A stretch of 64,000 nucleotides of DNA from Nereocystis luetkeana. Its lineage: Eukaryota; Sar; Phaeophyceae; Laminariales; Laminariaceae. Where the stretch lies: positions 6,853,601-6,917,600 of the forward strand of contig JARUPZ010000009.1 of the NCBI GenBank assembly GCA_031213475.1, in the 5' to 3' direction. Shown here piece by piece: positions 1-10,631 of the stretch. Position numbers and translations under genes: made by a program. Under the pieces are notes generated by a model that saw nothing but the letters and a program-made list of their open reading frames with translations, was not told the origin of the DNA and searched no databases. Position 1 is the first letter of the stretch, and the number at the start of each line of letters is the position of its first letter.

Positions 1-26
1 TTTCGGAGGCGGGGGGTGGGGGCTCG

Positions 27-126
27 NNNNNNNNNNNNNNNNNNNNNNNNNNNNNNNNNNNNNNNNNNNNNNNNNNNNNNNNNNNNNNNNNNNNNNNNNN
101 NNNNNNNNNNNNNNNNNNNNNNNNNN
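27..126. other. assembly gap (100 N)
   Basis: A run of exactly 100 undetermined bases, the usual placeholder for a scaffold gap of unknown size. Sequence to its left (positions 1-26) is G-rich and uninformative. Confidence 0.99.
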
Positions 127-224
127 AGGCTATGGAAGCACCCCAGGTACCCGTTGACACCACGCTCTCGTGCTCGCCGCGTTTTTTAATCAAAGTGTTG
201 TCATGCCCCGTGATGCACGCCGGA

Positions 225-433
225 AATATCAGATAGATCATCTGCAGATAGATCAGATGTATCATCTACATATCAGGTATATCGTATAGATCATTTACAG
301 ATATATCAGATAGAGCATCTGCAGATAGGTCAGATATATCATCTACGTATCAGATATATCGTATAGATCATCTACGGATATATTATATAGAGCATCTGCA
401 GATAGATCAGATAGATCAGATAGATCATCTAGC
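225..433. repeat. degenerate 77-bp satellite
   Basis: The block CATCTGCAGATA recurs at about 239, 316 and 393, giving a 77-bp period with just under three copies. Within each unit a shorter GATAGATCA/CAGATATATC motif recurs, so the 77-mer looks built from an 11-13 bp ancestor. Related GATC/ATCTAT-rich snippets occur at 545-595, 1985-2045 and 15405-15435. No coding potential. Confidence 0.8.
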
Positions 434-756
434 TCCCGACTTGCGGTTATGACACGTCGTGCAGGATCTGCATAGTACCTCATCCGAGGGAGGAAACATG
501 TCCCACCGTAGGCGGCTCTTGCGGCGTAGACGGCTCCCACGCGGCGACACGATCTAGATCATACAGATGACCCAGATCATACAGATCATATTCCCTGAAA
601 GGTCCACGAGTACATCATGGGAGCTACAAATGATGATCTGCTCGACGTGACACATTTACGTTATCGTACATTCCGGAAGCCGGATGGAACACGGGCGTCC
701 GAGAAAAGGAGAGAACGCTACATCCTACCCCTAGAGGTCGAAAGGAAAAACCGTCG

Positions 757-1032
757 CAACCGTTGTGATCACATGATGACTTTTTTTTTTTTTACAGCTT
801 TCGTCATCTTTCAGTTGGTTCTAGTAACCCCCCCCCCCCCCCCCCCCCCCCAAACCGTTGTGATCGCATGATGGGATTTTTTTTTTTTTTTTTTTTTTCA
901 TTCTTCCATTTTCTTTCACTCGGTTCTTATGACATGTCTGGCGAAAACTAAATCTGTGACGGTTCACATTTTGTTTTCGGAACGCCCTTGCATGAAACGT
1001 TTTTTTTTTTTTCATTTCCCCCCCCCCCCCTG
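757..1032. repeat. homopolymer-rich tandem duplication
   Basis: Two units of about 95 bp each begin AACCGTTGTGATC(A/G)CATGATG. Each continues through a long T-tract and a TTCTTTCA(G/C)T(T/C)GGTTCT block; the first ends in a C-tract (about 828-851). A diverged third unit with a T-tract and C-tract follows to about 1032. Open frames across this region are homopolymer artefacts. Confidence 0.7.
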
Positions 1033-1447
1033 GGTATGGTACGGTACGGCACGGATACGGAAACGGTGAGGTGATTAAGTCCACCTCGGTATGCCACTTT
1101 TCGGTGACGTCGAAGCTCGGCATGACAATTGTCTGGTAAGGGAGACGACGTTGTTTTGCCAATATCCCACAAAAACGTCGGAACGTGACCACGGTCTGCG
1201 GTAGACCCATCTATCAACACCCAGTGCATCCTGGCCTCTGCCGTTGGTTTAAGATATTTCGTTGTGTAGGATCTTGTTGTTGGTCGTACAAGTCCAGCCA
1301 GCCGATGGTACCTCATAGTATAGAGCGTGGCTATGATACGCCTCCCACCGCGGCGACACGACCCCGCTTTAGAAACTGTGTGGTGCTGTTTATTCTGGAC
1401 GCACAACAGTGCGCCATGCTGCCGGGAAGGGGGGGGGGGAAGGGGGG

Positions 1448-1600
1448 GGGTACTCATTGTTTGCTTGCCTGAGTCATTTGACCGTTAACCACGCATCCCG
1501 TTCGAGGTAGAGGAGGGAGGGGATGCACCCATGTCATGCATGGCCGTGGTGGTATGACCTTAGACCCTCTCCCATCCCTATGTGCTATGCCGAGACGTAG
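1448..1600 (-). repeat. C-tract-terminated short repeats (minus copies)
   Basis: Downstream of G-tracts at 1429-1450 lies CTTGCCTGAGTCATTTGACC with ACGCATCCC, matching (inverted) the units at 8462 and 8548 and collinear with 11509. It is followed at about 1518-1600 by an inverted copy of the GGTCATACGACTACGGCCAT module seen at 8600, 16090, 16240 and 34500. The neighbouring ORFs 1185-1985 show no recognisable domain. Confidence 0.65.
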
Positions 1601-2430
1601 CCCACGTCGGCTTTATCGACCGATCAGGCCGTCATTCGCTTTTGTACCGAGCGCGAAGCGCCGTGAGGTGCTCGGCGAGTCGCACGAAGGGTGGAGTTGC
1701 ATCTTACTAAAGAACCGCTTGTCGGGCGGGCTTTACAGTAGCGGGCGGTGTCTTAACTTCTCTCGGGTTTACTCACACGAGGAGGAGCTTGTTGCCGCAC
1801 TCGTTTTTGTTGTTGCTGTTTTTTCTTGGAACAAATCTCTCAGTTTAGGATCGTCGACTCCCCACCTCATGGTCTTGATCTCTGTTTTTGTACGATCTAT
1901 CCATAAAGGTAACGTTTATCGGGTGGGAGCCATGCTTTTTCCCGCACTGTACAGATCCTGCGCACTGTATCATAACGGCATGTAGGGACCTAGATCGTCT
2001 GATGATCTATCTGGGGATAAATATCATCTGTAGATGATCTATCTATCTCACGTGTGGAATGCAACGCTCTTACTCCCCCCCCCTTCCCCCTCTCTCATGA
2101 TGAACACACGCCATATACATATATACACATTTCGAACCAATCGTGTACTGTTGGTGGTTATGAACTTTCGTTACGTTCACCTATGTATGGACTCAGATTT
2201 TGGGACGAGGCCTTGATGCTGGGAGTGAAGGAGCAGCTGCAGGAGGGACCTGCTAGCGTGAGGTGAGATTATAGGTTGATTTTATTACGTTGAACCTGAA
2301 GTTGGTGTTTTGAGGTGAAGATTTTGCTGTGGACTGTCGCCGGTGCTGGTGTATGTTCGGTTGCTGTTTTTGTCTCCTTCGGGTTGGTAAATTGTTTTTC
2401 ACACTGATGTCCAAACGGTGCTTATTGTTC
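1600..2430. other. no supported gene
   Basis: A 149-residue frame at 1536-1985 (+) has no recognisable domain, its 5' end lies within a repeat, and it lacks a convincing splice context. The rest is AT/GC-mixed sequence with GATC-rich snippets near 1990-2045. I see nothing else. Confidence 0.5.
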
Positions 2431-2439
2431 AGCTCAGAG

Positions 2440-2662
2440 TGGTGCCTTCTCGTCGTTGTTGGGTTGTGGTCGTTGTTGATGTTGGTGTTGTTGTGGTCGT
2501 TGTAGTTGTGGTCGTTGTAGTTGTGGTCGTTGACGTTGTGGTCGTTGTAGTTGTGGTCGTTGTAGTTGTGGCCGTTGTAGTTGTGGTCGTTGTAGTTGTG
2601 ATCGTTGTAGTGGTCGTGGTAGTCGTGGTCGTTGTAGTTGTGGTCGTTGCTGGCATAAGGTA
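2440..2662. repeat. 15-bp GTTGTAGTTGTGGTC minisatellite
   Basis: About 14 near-perfect copies of a 15-bp GTTGTAGTTGTGGTC-like unit. Because 15 is divisible by three, every frame stays open, which produces artificial poly-Val (plus) and poly-Thr or QRPQL (minus) proteins. Not a gene. Confidence 0.95.
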
Positions 2663-3085
2663 AACGTTGTTTCCGGTGCTGGTCGTGTTGTGTTGGTTTT
2701 CGCTGCTGGCGGTTGATTGGTGGTGGTGATTTGTGATTTTGACGGTGACTCTGATTGTGATATTGGTTGCGGTTGTCGCCGGCAATGTGATTGTGACCAT
2801 GGTTGTGATTGCGACTGTCTTGTGCTTGCCACTGTGACCGCTATCGTGGCTGTGATTGTGACTGTGGCTGTGGTCCTGATCGTGATCGTGGTTGGAACTG
2901 TGCTTGTTATCGTGATGGTGAGTATGGTGATGGTGATGGTGATGGTGTTGGTCGTGGTGGGGATTGTGACGTTGGAGATGATGATGAGTATACACGGAGT
3001 AGGTGGCAACGGTGGTGACCACAGTGGGAAAGGGGGCGATCTTGATGGTGATGGTGGTGGCCCACGATAGTGGTGGTGATGGTGA
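2663..3085. repeat. cryptically simple GTGATTGTGACT-rich tract
   Basis: Continuous imperfect 6- and 12-bp periodicity (TGTGATTGTGAC, GTGATGGTGATGGT). This extends the minisatellite region and creates His/Thr-rich antisense ORFs. No domain or splice structure supports coding. Confidence 0.75.
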
Positions 3086-3870
3086 CAGCGACGCTCACAA
3101 CGAGAAACAGCACCACCGCCCACACTACCAATCGACAGAAGCGCTGATAGAACGTCAACCGGTACTGATTGAAGCACGCACTATCAGTCCCACCAAAAAC
3201 AAATATCGAAATCCTTGCGAGACAGCAATGATCTCACAGCAGTCCGTGAACACCACAGAACTTGTCCCTGCAGTTGTTGGATCGAGATGGAGGAGGGCCA
3301 CAAGGGTGTGCTGGATGCCGATGGGTGAAAACAGCGGGTTGAGGTACAGACCACGCACAGCATATATACCATATGTACCCGAATGAAAACACGGAGGGAA
3401 GACAGCAAGTACTGTGCTTACGGTGCTGTACGAGAGGCCTTTTTTTGTACGTACGTATCGGCAACAACACTGCCGCCACAGCAACACGTACGTTTTGATG
3501 CTCTCTGCCGCGAGACATCTGTACCCACACCGCAGCGAAACTCTGCTGCAGGTATGTCTGCGCGCGCTGCGCTTCCTGTTGTGCGCTGCGTGTTCCGCGC
3601 AGCGTGAAACGCCGATGCCGTTCGTGTTCTGTCCCCGGGTTTCGGTGAGAGGCCTCAACTTGAGCGGACCTCTCCTCTCAAGCGTCAAAAGAAACAGACA
3701 ACCACGGGCCGACCGCCCTCCCACGCACGCACCCAACCAGAAAGGCCGCTCAGTCGACACCCCACCCCCCCCGAGAGGTACGACGACGCAACCCACCGAA
3801 ATGGCCGCTGCCCGCGGAACGCCCCCCAACGGCACGCCGCTCACCTACCTACGACTACCCGCGTTGTGGC
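3086..3870. other. no supported gene
   Basis: Open frames on both strands (3155-3844 minus; 3414-4136 plus) are long, but the plus frame runs straight into the adjacent fold-back repeat and neither shows a domain. The sequence is GC-rich and CpG-containing around 3480-3620, so an unrecognised exon cannot be excluded. Confidence 0.4.
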
Positions 3871-3871
3871 A

Positions 3872-4220
3872 TCCAGCTGGTGCTGTTAGCCAACAACAAC
3901 CCCAGCAAATAGGATTGTCCCGCCTGCCCCGGCTACCCCGGTTCCTGTGCGTGGACAGGAACCACCCTTGGGTGGGACATACCCTGCCCCTTCTGCGGGC
4001 GAGCAAACAGGATTGTCCCGCCTGCCCCGGCTACCCCGGTTCCTGTGCGTGGGCAGGAATCACCCTTGGGTGGAAGAAAACCCTGCTCCTTCTGCGGGCG
4101 AGCAGAAGGAGCAGGGTTTGTCCCATCCGAGGATGACTCCTGTCCACGCACAGGAATCGGGGTAGCCGGGGTAGAGAGGAACACCCTGTTTGCTGGGGTC
4201 GTTATTGGCTACCAGCACTA
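3872..4220. mobile_element. fold-back element with internal tandem repeat
   Basis: The left end (CTGGTGCTGTTAGCCAACAA then CCCCAGCAAA) is mirrored by the right end (TTTGCTGGGG then TTATTGGCTACCAGCAC). Inside, a unit of about 108 bp starting AGGATTGTCCCGCC occurs twice in direct orientation (about 3911 and 4010). It is followed by an inverted copy meeting it at the GAAGGAGCAGGGTT hairpin turn near 4080-4110. It carries no transposase and looks like a non-autonomous fold-back element. Confidence 0.75.
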
Positions 4221-6372
4221 GATGGATGCTACAAGGAGGGCAGTCGTTCGTAGGTGAGAGGCGTGCCGTTTGTCTCACCGTGAATTTGAGGCGGTGTCCC
4301 TCTGACAGACCGCGGAGACCCGTGATCAGCTGGCGATCAGGGGACTCCTCTGACAGAGCGGCCTGTCAACCGGACGTCCACACGGAGCTGGACATCTTCA
4401 TCCCTGATCATGTTGTACCAGGAGGCGGGTCATGTCCGGGTCGTCGCATACGTTTGACCCATCCGGGCACACCTCTTTGTTCGCGTTAAAATTGGGGCAA
4501 AAGGGATATCTCAACAAAATTTGACACTTTTTCCATAAAGTTCAATGGGCAACCACGAACGCAGGTAGATGAACGCGAACCACAACAGAAGCAGACAAGC
4601 GACGGACTTAACGAACGAAGTTGGCCCAGCAGTGAGTGAGTAGGGAGAATAATCGAACACCGTTGACGCGTTGCCGATTACCACGCTTGGATAACGTACT
4701 GTGGCACCAAGCGAGCTGCTCGAGGCACACTCGCGCACTCGAGAAATTGATTTTTTTTTTTTTTTCTCGCGCGCCGGTAGCGAGGTACTTGCCGCCTAAC
4801 ATGACCCCAAAAATCTACGGAGATGTAAACGGTGAAAACCAACAATGGATGGCAGGCAGGGCCTTCACCCGGGGATGAAACAGCACGCTTGCTTGTGGAT
4901 GCTGCGGACTACCGATGGACCGTAAAGTCTGCCGCCAGGAACGATCCGTGTCGACGGTGACGACACGCAGTAGCACCTCGGGCCGCGTTCTTGAGAGAGG
5001 CGGAGAGAAATCGCCACGTACGTGTATACGTGCAAAGCTGGTCAGATTTGCACGTGAATTTAGTACGGGGTGTTCCGTAACGCCGGAGTTGCTGTAGATG
5101 TGTACTGCGGAGTTGGTGCTAAATAGGCGTCAGGGTGCACGGTGGGCCCCCGGCGGATCCTGCCGAGGGCAGACTGTATTTCTGCGCTAACACGTGGGAG
5201 CGATAGCCGATAAATAGGGTGGAGGTCCACGGCGGGGCCAAATGACCGATAGGGGACAGGGTACCAGGCGGCAAAATAAATACCTGGTGCGTGCAAACTT
5301 GACAGGCTTCCACGTGCGTGCGGGTTCTACGAGGCTCGTTTTCTTTCTCAAGGCTTCGTTTAATATTGCGCACTACTGACATACGCTACAGGGTCGCATA
5401 TACTTCGACTGCATTGGTCTAATACTTTTTCGGTTGGCAGCAGCGCTAGGTACAGTAGGTCTAAATGGTAACACTGAAATAGGTACGGCATCGATTGCGC
5501 TCTTTCTGTTGCACCAGTAACGAAAAGCGACACAGCCCACGAGGAAAAAACGTAACCGTAGCGTGTACGTATGTACCCTATGGTGGTATACTGTCGTGTC
5601 TGTTAGCGGGGCATCCCATGTGGCCTTGTCGTGAACGAACCTGTCTAGAGGCTTGGTGCGGGTGGCGGTTAGGCGACAGAGTGAACTCCCTCCGGCTGCA
5701 CACACTGTGTCGAAAGGTCGCTGAATCAGGGCAATTAAGAATGCGCAATAAATTATGGCCCGTCCACGAGATAAATGAAGCAAAGAGAGAAATAAAGCAA
5801 AAAAGCGAAGGGCGTGCTCGTGGTCCCTCGACTCGGCTCACCGTCAGTACAGCACCCACGTTTCGGCTTGATTTTAAGCCATGCGGGTCGTTGTGCTCGG
5901 CGACTACTGTATAATAGTAGCTAGCGTCCCGTTCATAGCCTGTTTATTATACGGAGTTTGGCAATCTACTGTACGTGCTTGGTGCTACTGCCAATACACG
6001 AACCTCGCTCGTGACAAAACGATACGTAGGTAGAGCAACTGACTCACAGTGCCAACACCTTCGTGCAGTTTCCAATCCCACACATTGCTTTTCATGTTCT
6101 TTGGTGAGCGACTCCATATCGACATGCAGGGTATGTACCGTATTGTGCACGGGTAGGGGGGAAGGATAAGCCTGCCGCTCTCACACGAGCTTGCGCGATT
6201 CAACGCTAAGTCATACGTAGGCAACACCCTTTAAATAATCGCTCGACATCCTAGCCAAAATGCACAAGTATGACATTTGAATGAAGACAGGGAGGGAAAG
6301 ACTGCTGTAAACCCAAGAGGTTAACACGTACCCCGCTGTCCCTAATTACAAAAACATTTTTTGACGTCTAAT
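4221..6372. other. gene-free stretch
   Basis: No ORF longer than about 140 codons, no domain and no exon chain. Contains a T-tract at 4750-4765. Several overlapping antisense/sense frames near 5100-5900 have no features of real proteins. Confidence 0.5.
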
Positions 6373-6560
6373 ATAGTAAAAAAATGATCCTTATATTATC
6401 GGGATGGTGCGGTACCGTGCATACTCGTCGTTCCGGAGGCCCATATATAGTACCACTCTGTCCGATAATATAACCGCTGTTTTTATACTAAAAATTAAAA
6501 AAATGTGTTTATACTCCGGGACATAGTTGTAGTCAAAACCCAGGATGGGCCCGAAAGTAA
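6373..6560. repeat. interspersed repeat, copy 1 (ACCACTCTGTCC/GATGGGCCC)
   Basis: Shares ordered blocks with 7870-8012: ACCACTCTGTCC, AATATAA, a TGATCCTTAT block and a terminal GATGGGCCC. Internally TTATATTATCGG near 6391 is inverted as CCGATAATATAA near 6462, suggesting a hairpin-prone non-autonomous element. Confidence 0.6.
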
Positions 6561-6576
6561 AAAAAAATGGATACTA

Positions 6577-6640
6577 CTATGGGGGGCCATAGTAAATAGG
6601 ACCTACGGGACACCAAAAACCAATATAGACCTACATACTT
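6577..6640. repeat. left half of TA-flanked hairpin repeat
   Basis: GGGGGGCCATAGTAAATAGG followed by ACCTACGG-ACAC-AAAACC matches the left half of the complete element at 31696-31799. The matching right half is found about 1.1 kb downstream at 7759-7798. Confidence 0.6.
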
Positions 6641-7758
6641 AGGTCACAACCCCTGAGCGTGCTCGGTTGGTGCATTCCTGGCCTCTCAGAGCTCCCACTT
6701 CCAAACCGCCTCCTTTCATTACTTGCCGGACCCTTCCAGCAGTTCTTTGTTTTCTCGGTCCTTTCTTCCTTTTTGCTTCTTTCGTTTCGTGTGCGTGCGT
6801 GTCTCCGAGCACGGCATCGCGGGAGGACCCGGCACCGTCGCGGGTGTCAGCGGGTGCTGGCGGGTAGAGGGGGGGTCGCAAGGAGCGCGGTCGCCGCTTT
6901 CGTGCCTAGGCGTCGCGTGTGCCTCGAGACACGAGGGATGCATGAACGGGCTTTGGTTGGCTTCGATTTATGATTGTTGATAAGAGTATGCACGAGTTAT
7001 GAAGGTCTTTCGGGAGGGCAAGATAATATTCAAGCGGTGCTTATTTTTGCGACCACGCTAAAGTTGAAAGAGGGAGGTGTGCAGTTTGAACACCAACGTT
7101 ATCGAGCTGGCGAACGACGGCCACGGTGAGCACCGGGCTTCACGCGAGGCGGGCGACGGGGCTGATTGTGGCAGAGAGTGATAAAAGCTTTACCCGGACC
7201 GAATCGGTAGCGAGGTGGTCGCGAGAGGGGTGGACGGCGTACGAGGCTGAGAGAGAAGCTCTTCTGTGCGATTTTTTCTTTTCTTATTTCGACCGGGTGT
7301 AAGGTGTTCCAACCAGGCAGAAAAATATTACACGAGAGGGGACGGGGATTTTTTTACTTTCCAAGTTTTCGGTTTCATTTTCATTGTTCTTGCTGTGCTT
7401 TCGCTTTCTTCGTACATACAGTACAGTACAGACATAAAGCATATCGAAAGAAAAAAATAAGTACAGACAGTAGTACCCTACCTGGGGTGTATTTACGTAC
7501 GTACGACATCCGCGACGCGAAGCGTATATGTGGCATCCAAGCTGATTTCGGGGCTGTTTTTTCCCTGAAGCATGGCGGCGGGGCTCTTGGCATTATCAAG
7601 TCGCCGGTTTGCAATTACAATCCTTGAAAAAACTGAACTCAATCGTGGACCTCTGTTCGCTTCGCATAATTTGATGTACTTTTTACCTTCCTGAGCGAGC
7701 GTAGCGGGCGGCGTAGGCCGCCCGCGGAGCGAAGCGCCTTGTATTTCCCTTTTTTATC
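6641..7758. other. no supported gene
   Basis: Mixed sequence with a C/T-rich then G-rich zone at 6700-6900. A possible 41-nt mini-exon at 7085-7125 (preceded by GTGTGCAG, followed by GTGAGC) would be in phase with the exon at 8710, but this is too little to annotate. A near-palindromic GC stretch GGGCGGCGTAGGCCGCCC lies near 7708-7725. Confidence 0.4.
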
Positions 7759-7798
7759 TAACAATATTTGGTCCTATTTACCGAGGTCCCCCGAAATA
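7759..7798. repeat. right half of TA-flanked hairpin repeat
   Basis: AATATTTGGTCCTATTTACC followed by GAGGTCCCCCGAAATA matches the right end of the complete copy at 31696-31799. Together with 6577-6640 it may be one element split by about 1.1 kb of inserted DNA. Confidence 0.55.
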
Positions 7799-7869
7799 TA
7801 TATGCCAGGTATAGTATATCATGGACCCTAAAACCATATATCCTGCTATGGTTTCTCACTACTTTCGGT

Positions 7870-8012
7870 TCTGATTAATTTGTCCCCCCAGTGAAAATTC
7901 CTACCACTCTGTCCCTCAATATAAGAAACCAATGGATTAGAGATTCATGTGCAAATGATCCTTATGTATAGGTACAGAACAGCCGTAATCAGAACTCACG
8001 ATGGGCCCAACA
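7870..8012. repeat. interspersed repeat, copy 2
   Basis: Same ordered blocks as 6373-6560: ACCACTCTGTCC, AATATAA, AATGATCCTTAT, GATGGGCCC, in direct orientation about 1.45 kb apart. Confidence 0.55.
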
Positions 8013-8461
8013 AACAGGCTTTCCCACCCACTGTTCCCCCACCATATTTCGGTCCTGATTTCACCGTGTTCCCCCGCGATAGCTTCAGCAAGTAATCGTT
8101 TTCCACGTCAAATCCCTGCAAACTCTCACGGCTGAGTTTCGTTCTCTGAATGTATTAAGCTATGTATGTATCGGTGGCATCGGCAGCGAAAGCGACCTGG
8201 AAACCCCAAAAGGCATTACGCAGGCACGGGAGCGAAAAAAGCGAAACCCACTTTCCCGCCCATGCCGTCCGCCTCCGCTACCACCGCCGTGTTGAGGAAA
8301 CGATCGCTATCGTAGGAGATAGGTGGTGGCCACAGGCCGCGAAACACGATGGGGGTGGGATTGGCCAAACGCTCCTGTGTCATGTATGGAACCAACGCAC
8401 CGTAATGAGCGCCCAACTCTTGGAGGCGTCTCTGTGAGCAGCAGGGACGGCGCTCCGTCTT

Positions 8462-8690
8462 TAAAGGGTTGCGTGGTCAAAGGTCGAATGACTAAGGCAA
8501 GCAACAAGTGAGTACGCCCCCCCCCCCCCCCCCCCCCGCCCCCCCTTCAATGGTCAAATGGCTAAGACAAGCGACAAATAAGTACGCCCCCCCCCCGCTA
8601 TGGTCATACGACTACGGCCATGCATGAGATCGAGAACATCTCTCCTGTCGAGTGACCTCTTCCCCCCCCCCCCCCCCCGTCCCGCTGACG
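8462..8690 (+). repeat. cluster of C-tract-terminated short repeats
   Basis: Three modules in tandem each end in a C-tract. AAAGGGTTGCGTGGTCAAAG to CAACAAGTGAGTACG is followed by C17-20 (8462-8537). A shortened second copy is followed by C9-10 (8548-8596). The GGTCATACGACTACGGCCAT module is followed by a C-tract (8597-8680). The C-tract just upstream of 8710 could serve as the pyrimidine tract of the following exon. Confidence 0.7.
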
Positions 8691-8709
8691 CCTCCCTCGT
8701 TCGGTCCAG

Positions 8710-10585
8710 ATGGGACGACCTTCAGGGGGAAGCGAGGAGAGAGGCGGTGGCGAGGACTCACAACGTGGTTTTCTCGCAGCTGGCGTCGATCGCGTTCAAC
8801 ATGCTGGAGTGCGGCGTGGACGGCTCCTTCGTCAGGAGCGACGTCACAAGGAAGTGTCGAGAAAGCCAGCTCGGAGAATCGCAGGTGTTTTTACTCGTTT
8901 TTTTAGCGTTTGGTAGGGTACATAGGGTACTCGAATACATACCCGGGTATGCACCCGCGTATCGCGGGAAGAACAACATGACCGGGTGTCACTGGAATAA
9001 CAAGGCTCAGTATTTGGTTGCCCCAGAGGGCACACTCTACGAATCGCACACTCGAATATTAATTTACTATTTCCCGTTACCAAGTAGGTCCCGCTTTCAT
9101 CAAACCTCTACTTTCCCTTTCCCTGGAATCATCCCAACCCCTCGGAAATCACCCCTTCCCCATCCCACCACCACAATGTTGTAGACTATTCGTGAAGGCG
9201 TCGCAGTTTCTTTAAACCCCCCCTCCCCCCCCCCTACCGCCTCCCCTCCTCCGCGTAACGCCTTAACTCCTCCAGGTTCAAGAGCTCCTCCGAGATCTCG
9301 ACCAGCGCATCCGCAAGTCGAACGAAGATCCGGCCGGGATCGACAGACGTGCGTCTTGGATGAGCATCGTCGGGGACAACGAACGACCGTCGTTATCCGG
9401 CAACCAAGAATTCGAACCAGGCCAAGCCGGTCGTGGCGGGAAGGGAAGCCCGGTGTCCTTTTCCTCCTCCTCTTCCGCCTCCTCTTCCCTGTCTTCCTCT
9501 CCCGACCCTCCTGCTTCTCGCAAGTCATCGCCCGTTTCTTCTTATCCTTCTCATGCCCTTCCTAGCCCCCCTGCGCCTGTAGCTTCTTCTCCGGTTTTTA
9601 TTTCTGCTCCTGCTCCTTCTCCTGCAGTTCTTTCTACCCCTTCTTCTTCTACTCCGCCTCCGCCTATTCAACGTTCCGCGGGGCCTTCTACCCGGGGCGT
9701 CTCCGATGCTACGCCGTCGGTGGCACACACGGCACCGGTGGCGGTGGTGGTAGCATCGGTAGCGGCTAAGGCTACGGCTTGTGTGCCCTCTGAGGGGGGC
9801 GGAACCGATGCCCTCCCCCGCCCACTCGCCCTCGCAGCTGTCACCGCCGCGGTCGGAGGTGGTGGTGGCGTTGGCGCAGGTGGTGGCAGCGGCGGTAGTG
9901 GTAACCAGTACTCCCCTAGAAGGTATCCTGCCGCCTCTCCTGTTGCCGCTGCTGCTACTGCCGCTTCTTCTGCTGGTCCTTCGATGGCCTCGCCTGAACC
10001 AGCCGTGCTACGATCATCGTCTTCATCATCATCCTCCGAAGCAGCGGCGGCACGAGCAGCAACAGCAACACCAGCAGCAGTTGTACGAGCATCAACGCTA
10101 AAAGCAGGGCGAGGAGCACTAGGGACAACGAAGGCGGCGGTAGCACCCGCACCCGCAACCGCATCAGCATCCGCATCCGCGTCCGCATCACCAACATCAC
10201 CAGCGGTATCATCAGCAACGCCAACAGCAACTACGGCAGCAGCTACACAAGCATTGGCCGCAGCGGTAACCACGACAGCAGTAGCCGCGGCAGTATCAGC
10301 AGCCGCTGCAGCCGCTTCAGCGAAATCAGAAGCAGCAGCAGCAGCAGCAGCAGCACCTCGTCACCACGCCCCGCTTACGTCTCCCGCGTGTTCTGCACCC
10401 ATGAGGTACGCATCGGGCGGGTACCTCGAGCTACGTTCGACCTCCACGTCGCCACCTCCTCCTCCTCCTCCTCGTAGAGCTCCGCGTAGCTTCTCTGTTA
10501 ATTCTCCGGCTGCTGTGGTGGCTACCACGGCGGATCGGAGACGGAAGAAGAACAGCACCACAGCGGAGGGTAGGGCCTCTCCTGA

Positions 10586-10631
<46 letters not shown>

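Noticed and set aside
2429..3177. Long His/Thr-rich and QRPQL-repeat ORFs
   Set aside because: They are translations of a 15-bp minisatellite and its degenerate extension; no start context, domain or splice support.
3155..3844. 229-residue minus-strand ORF
   Set aside because: No domain, Arg/Cys/Gly-rich random-looking composition, and fully overlapped by competing frames.
7085..7125. 41-nt mini-exon in phase with the exon at 8710
   Set aside because: The signals (GTGCAG before, GTGAGC after) fit, but 41 nt and a 1.58-kb intron full of repeats give too little evidence.
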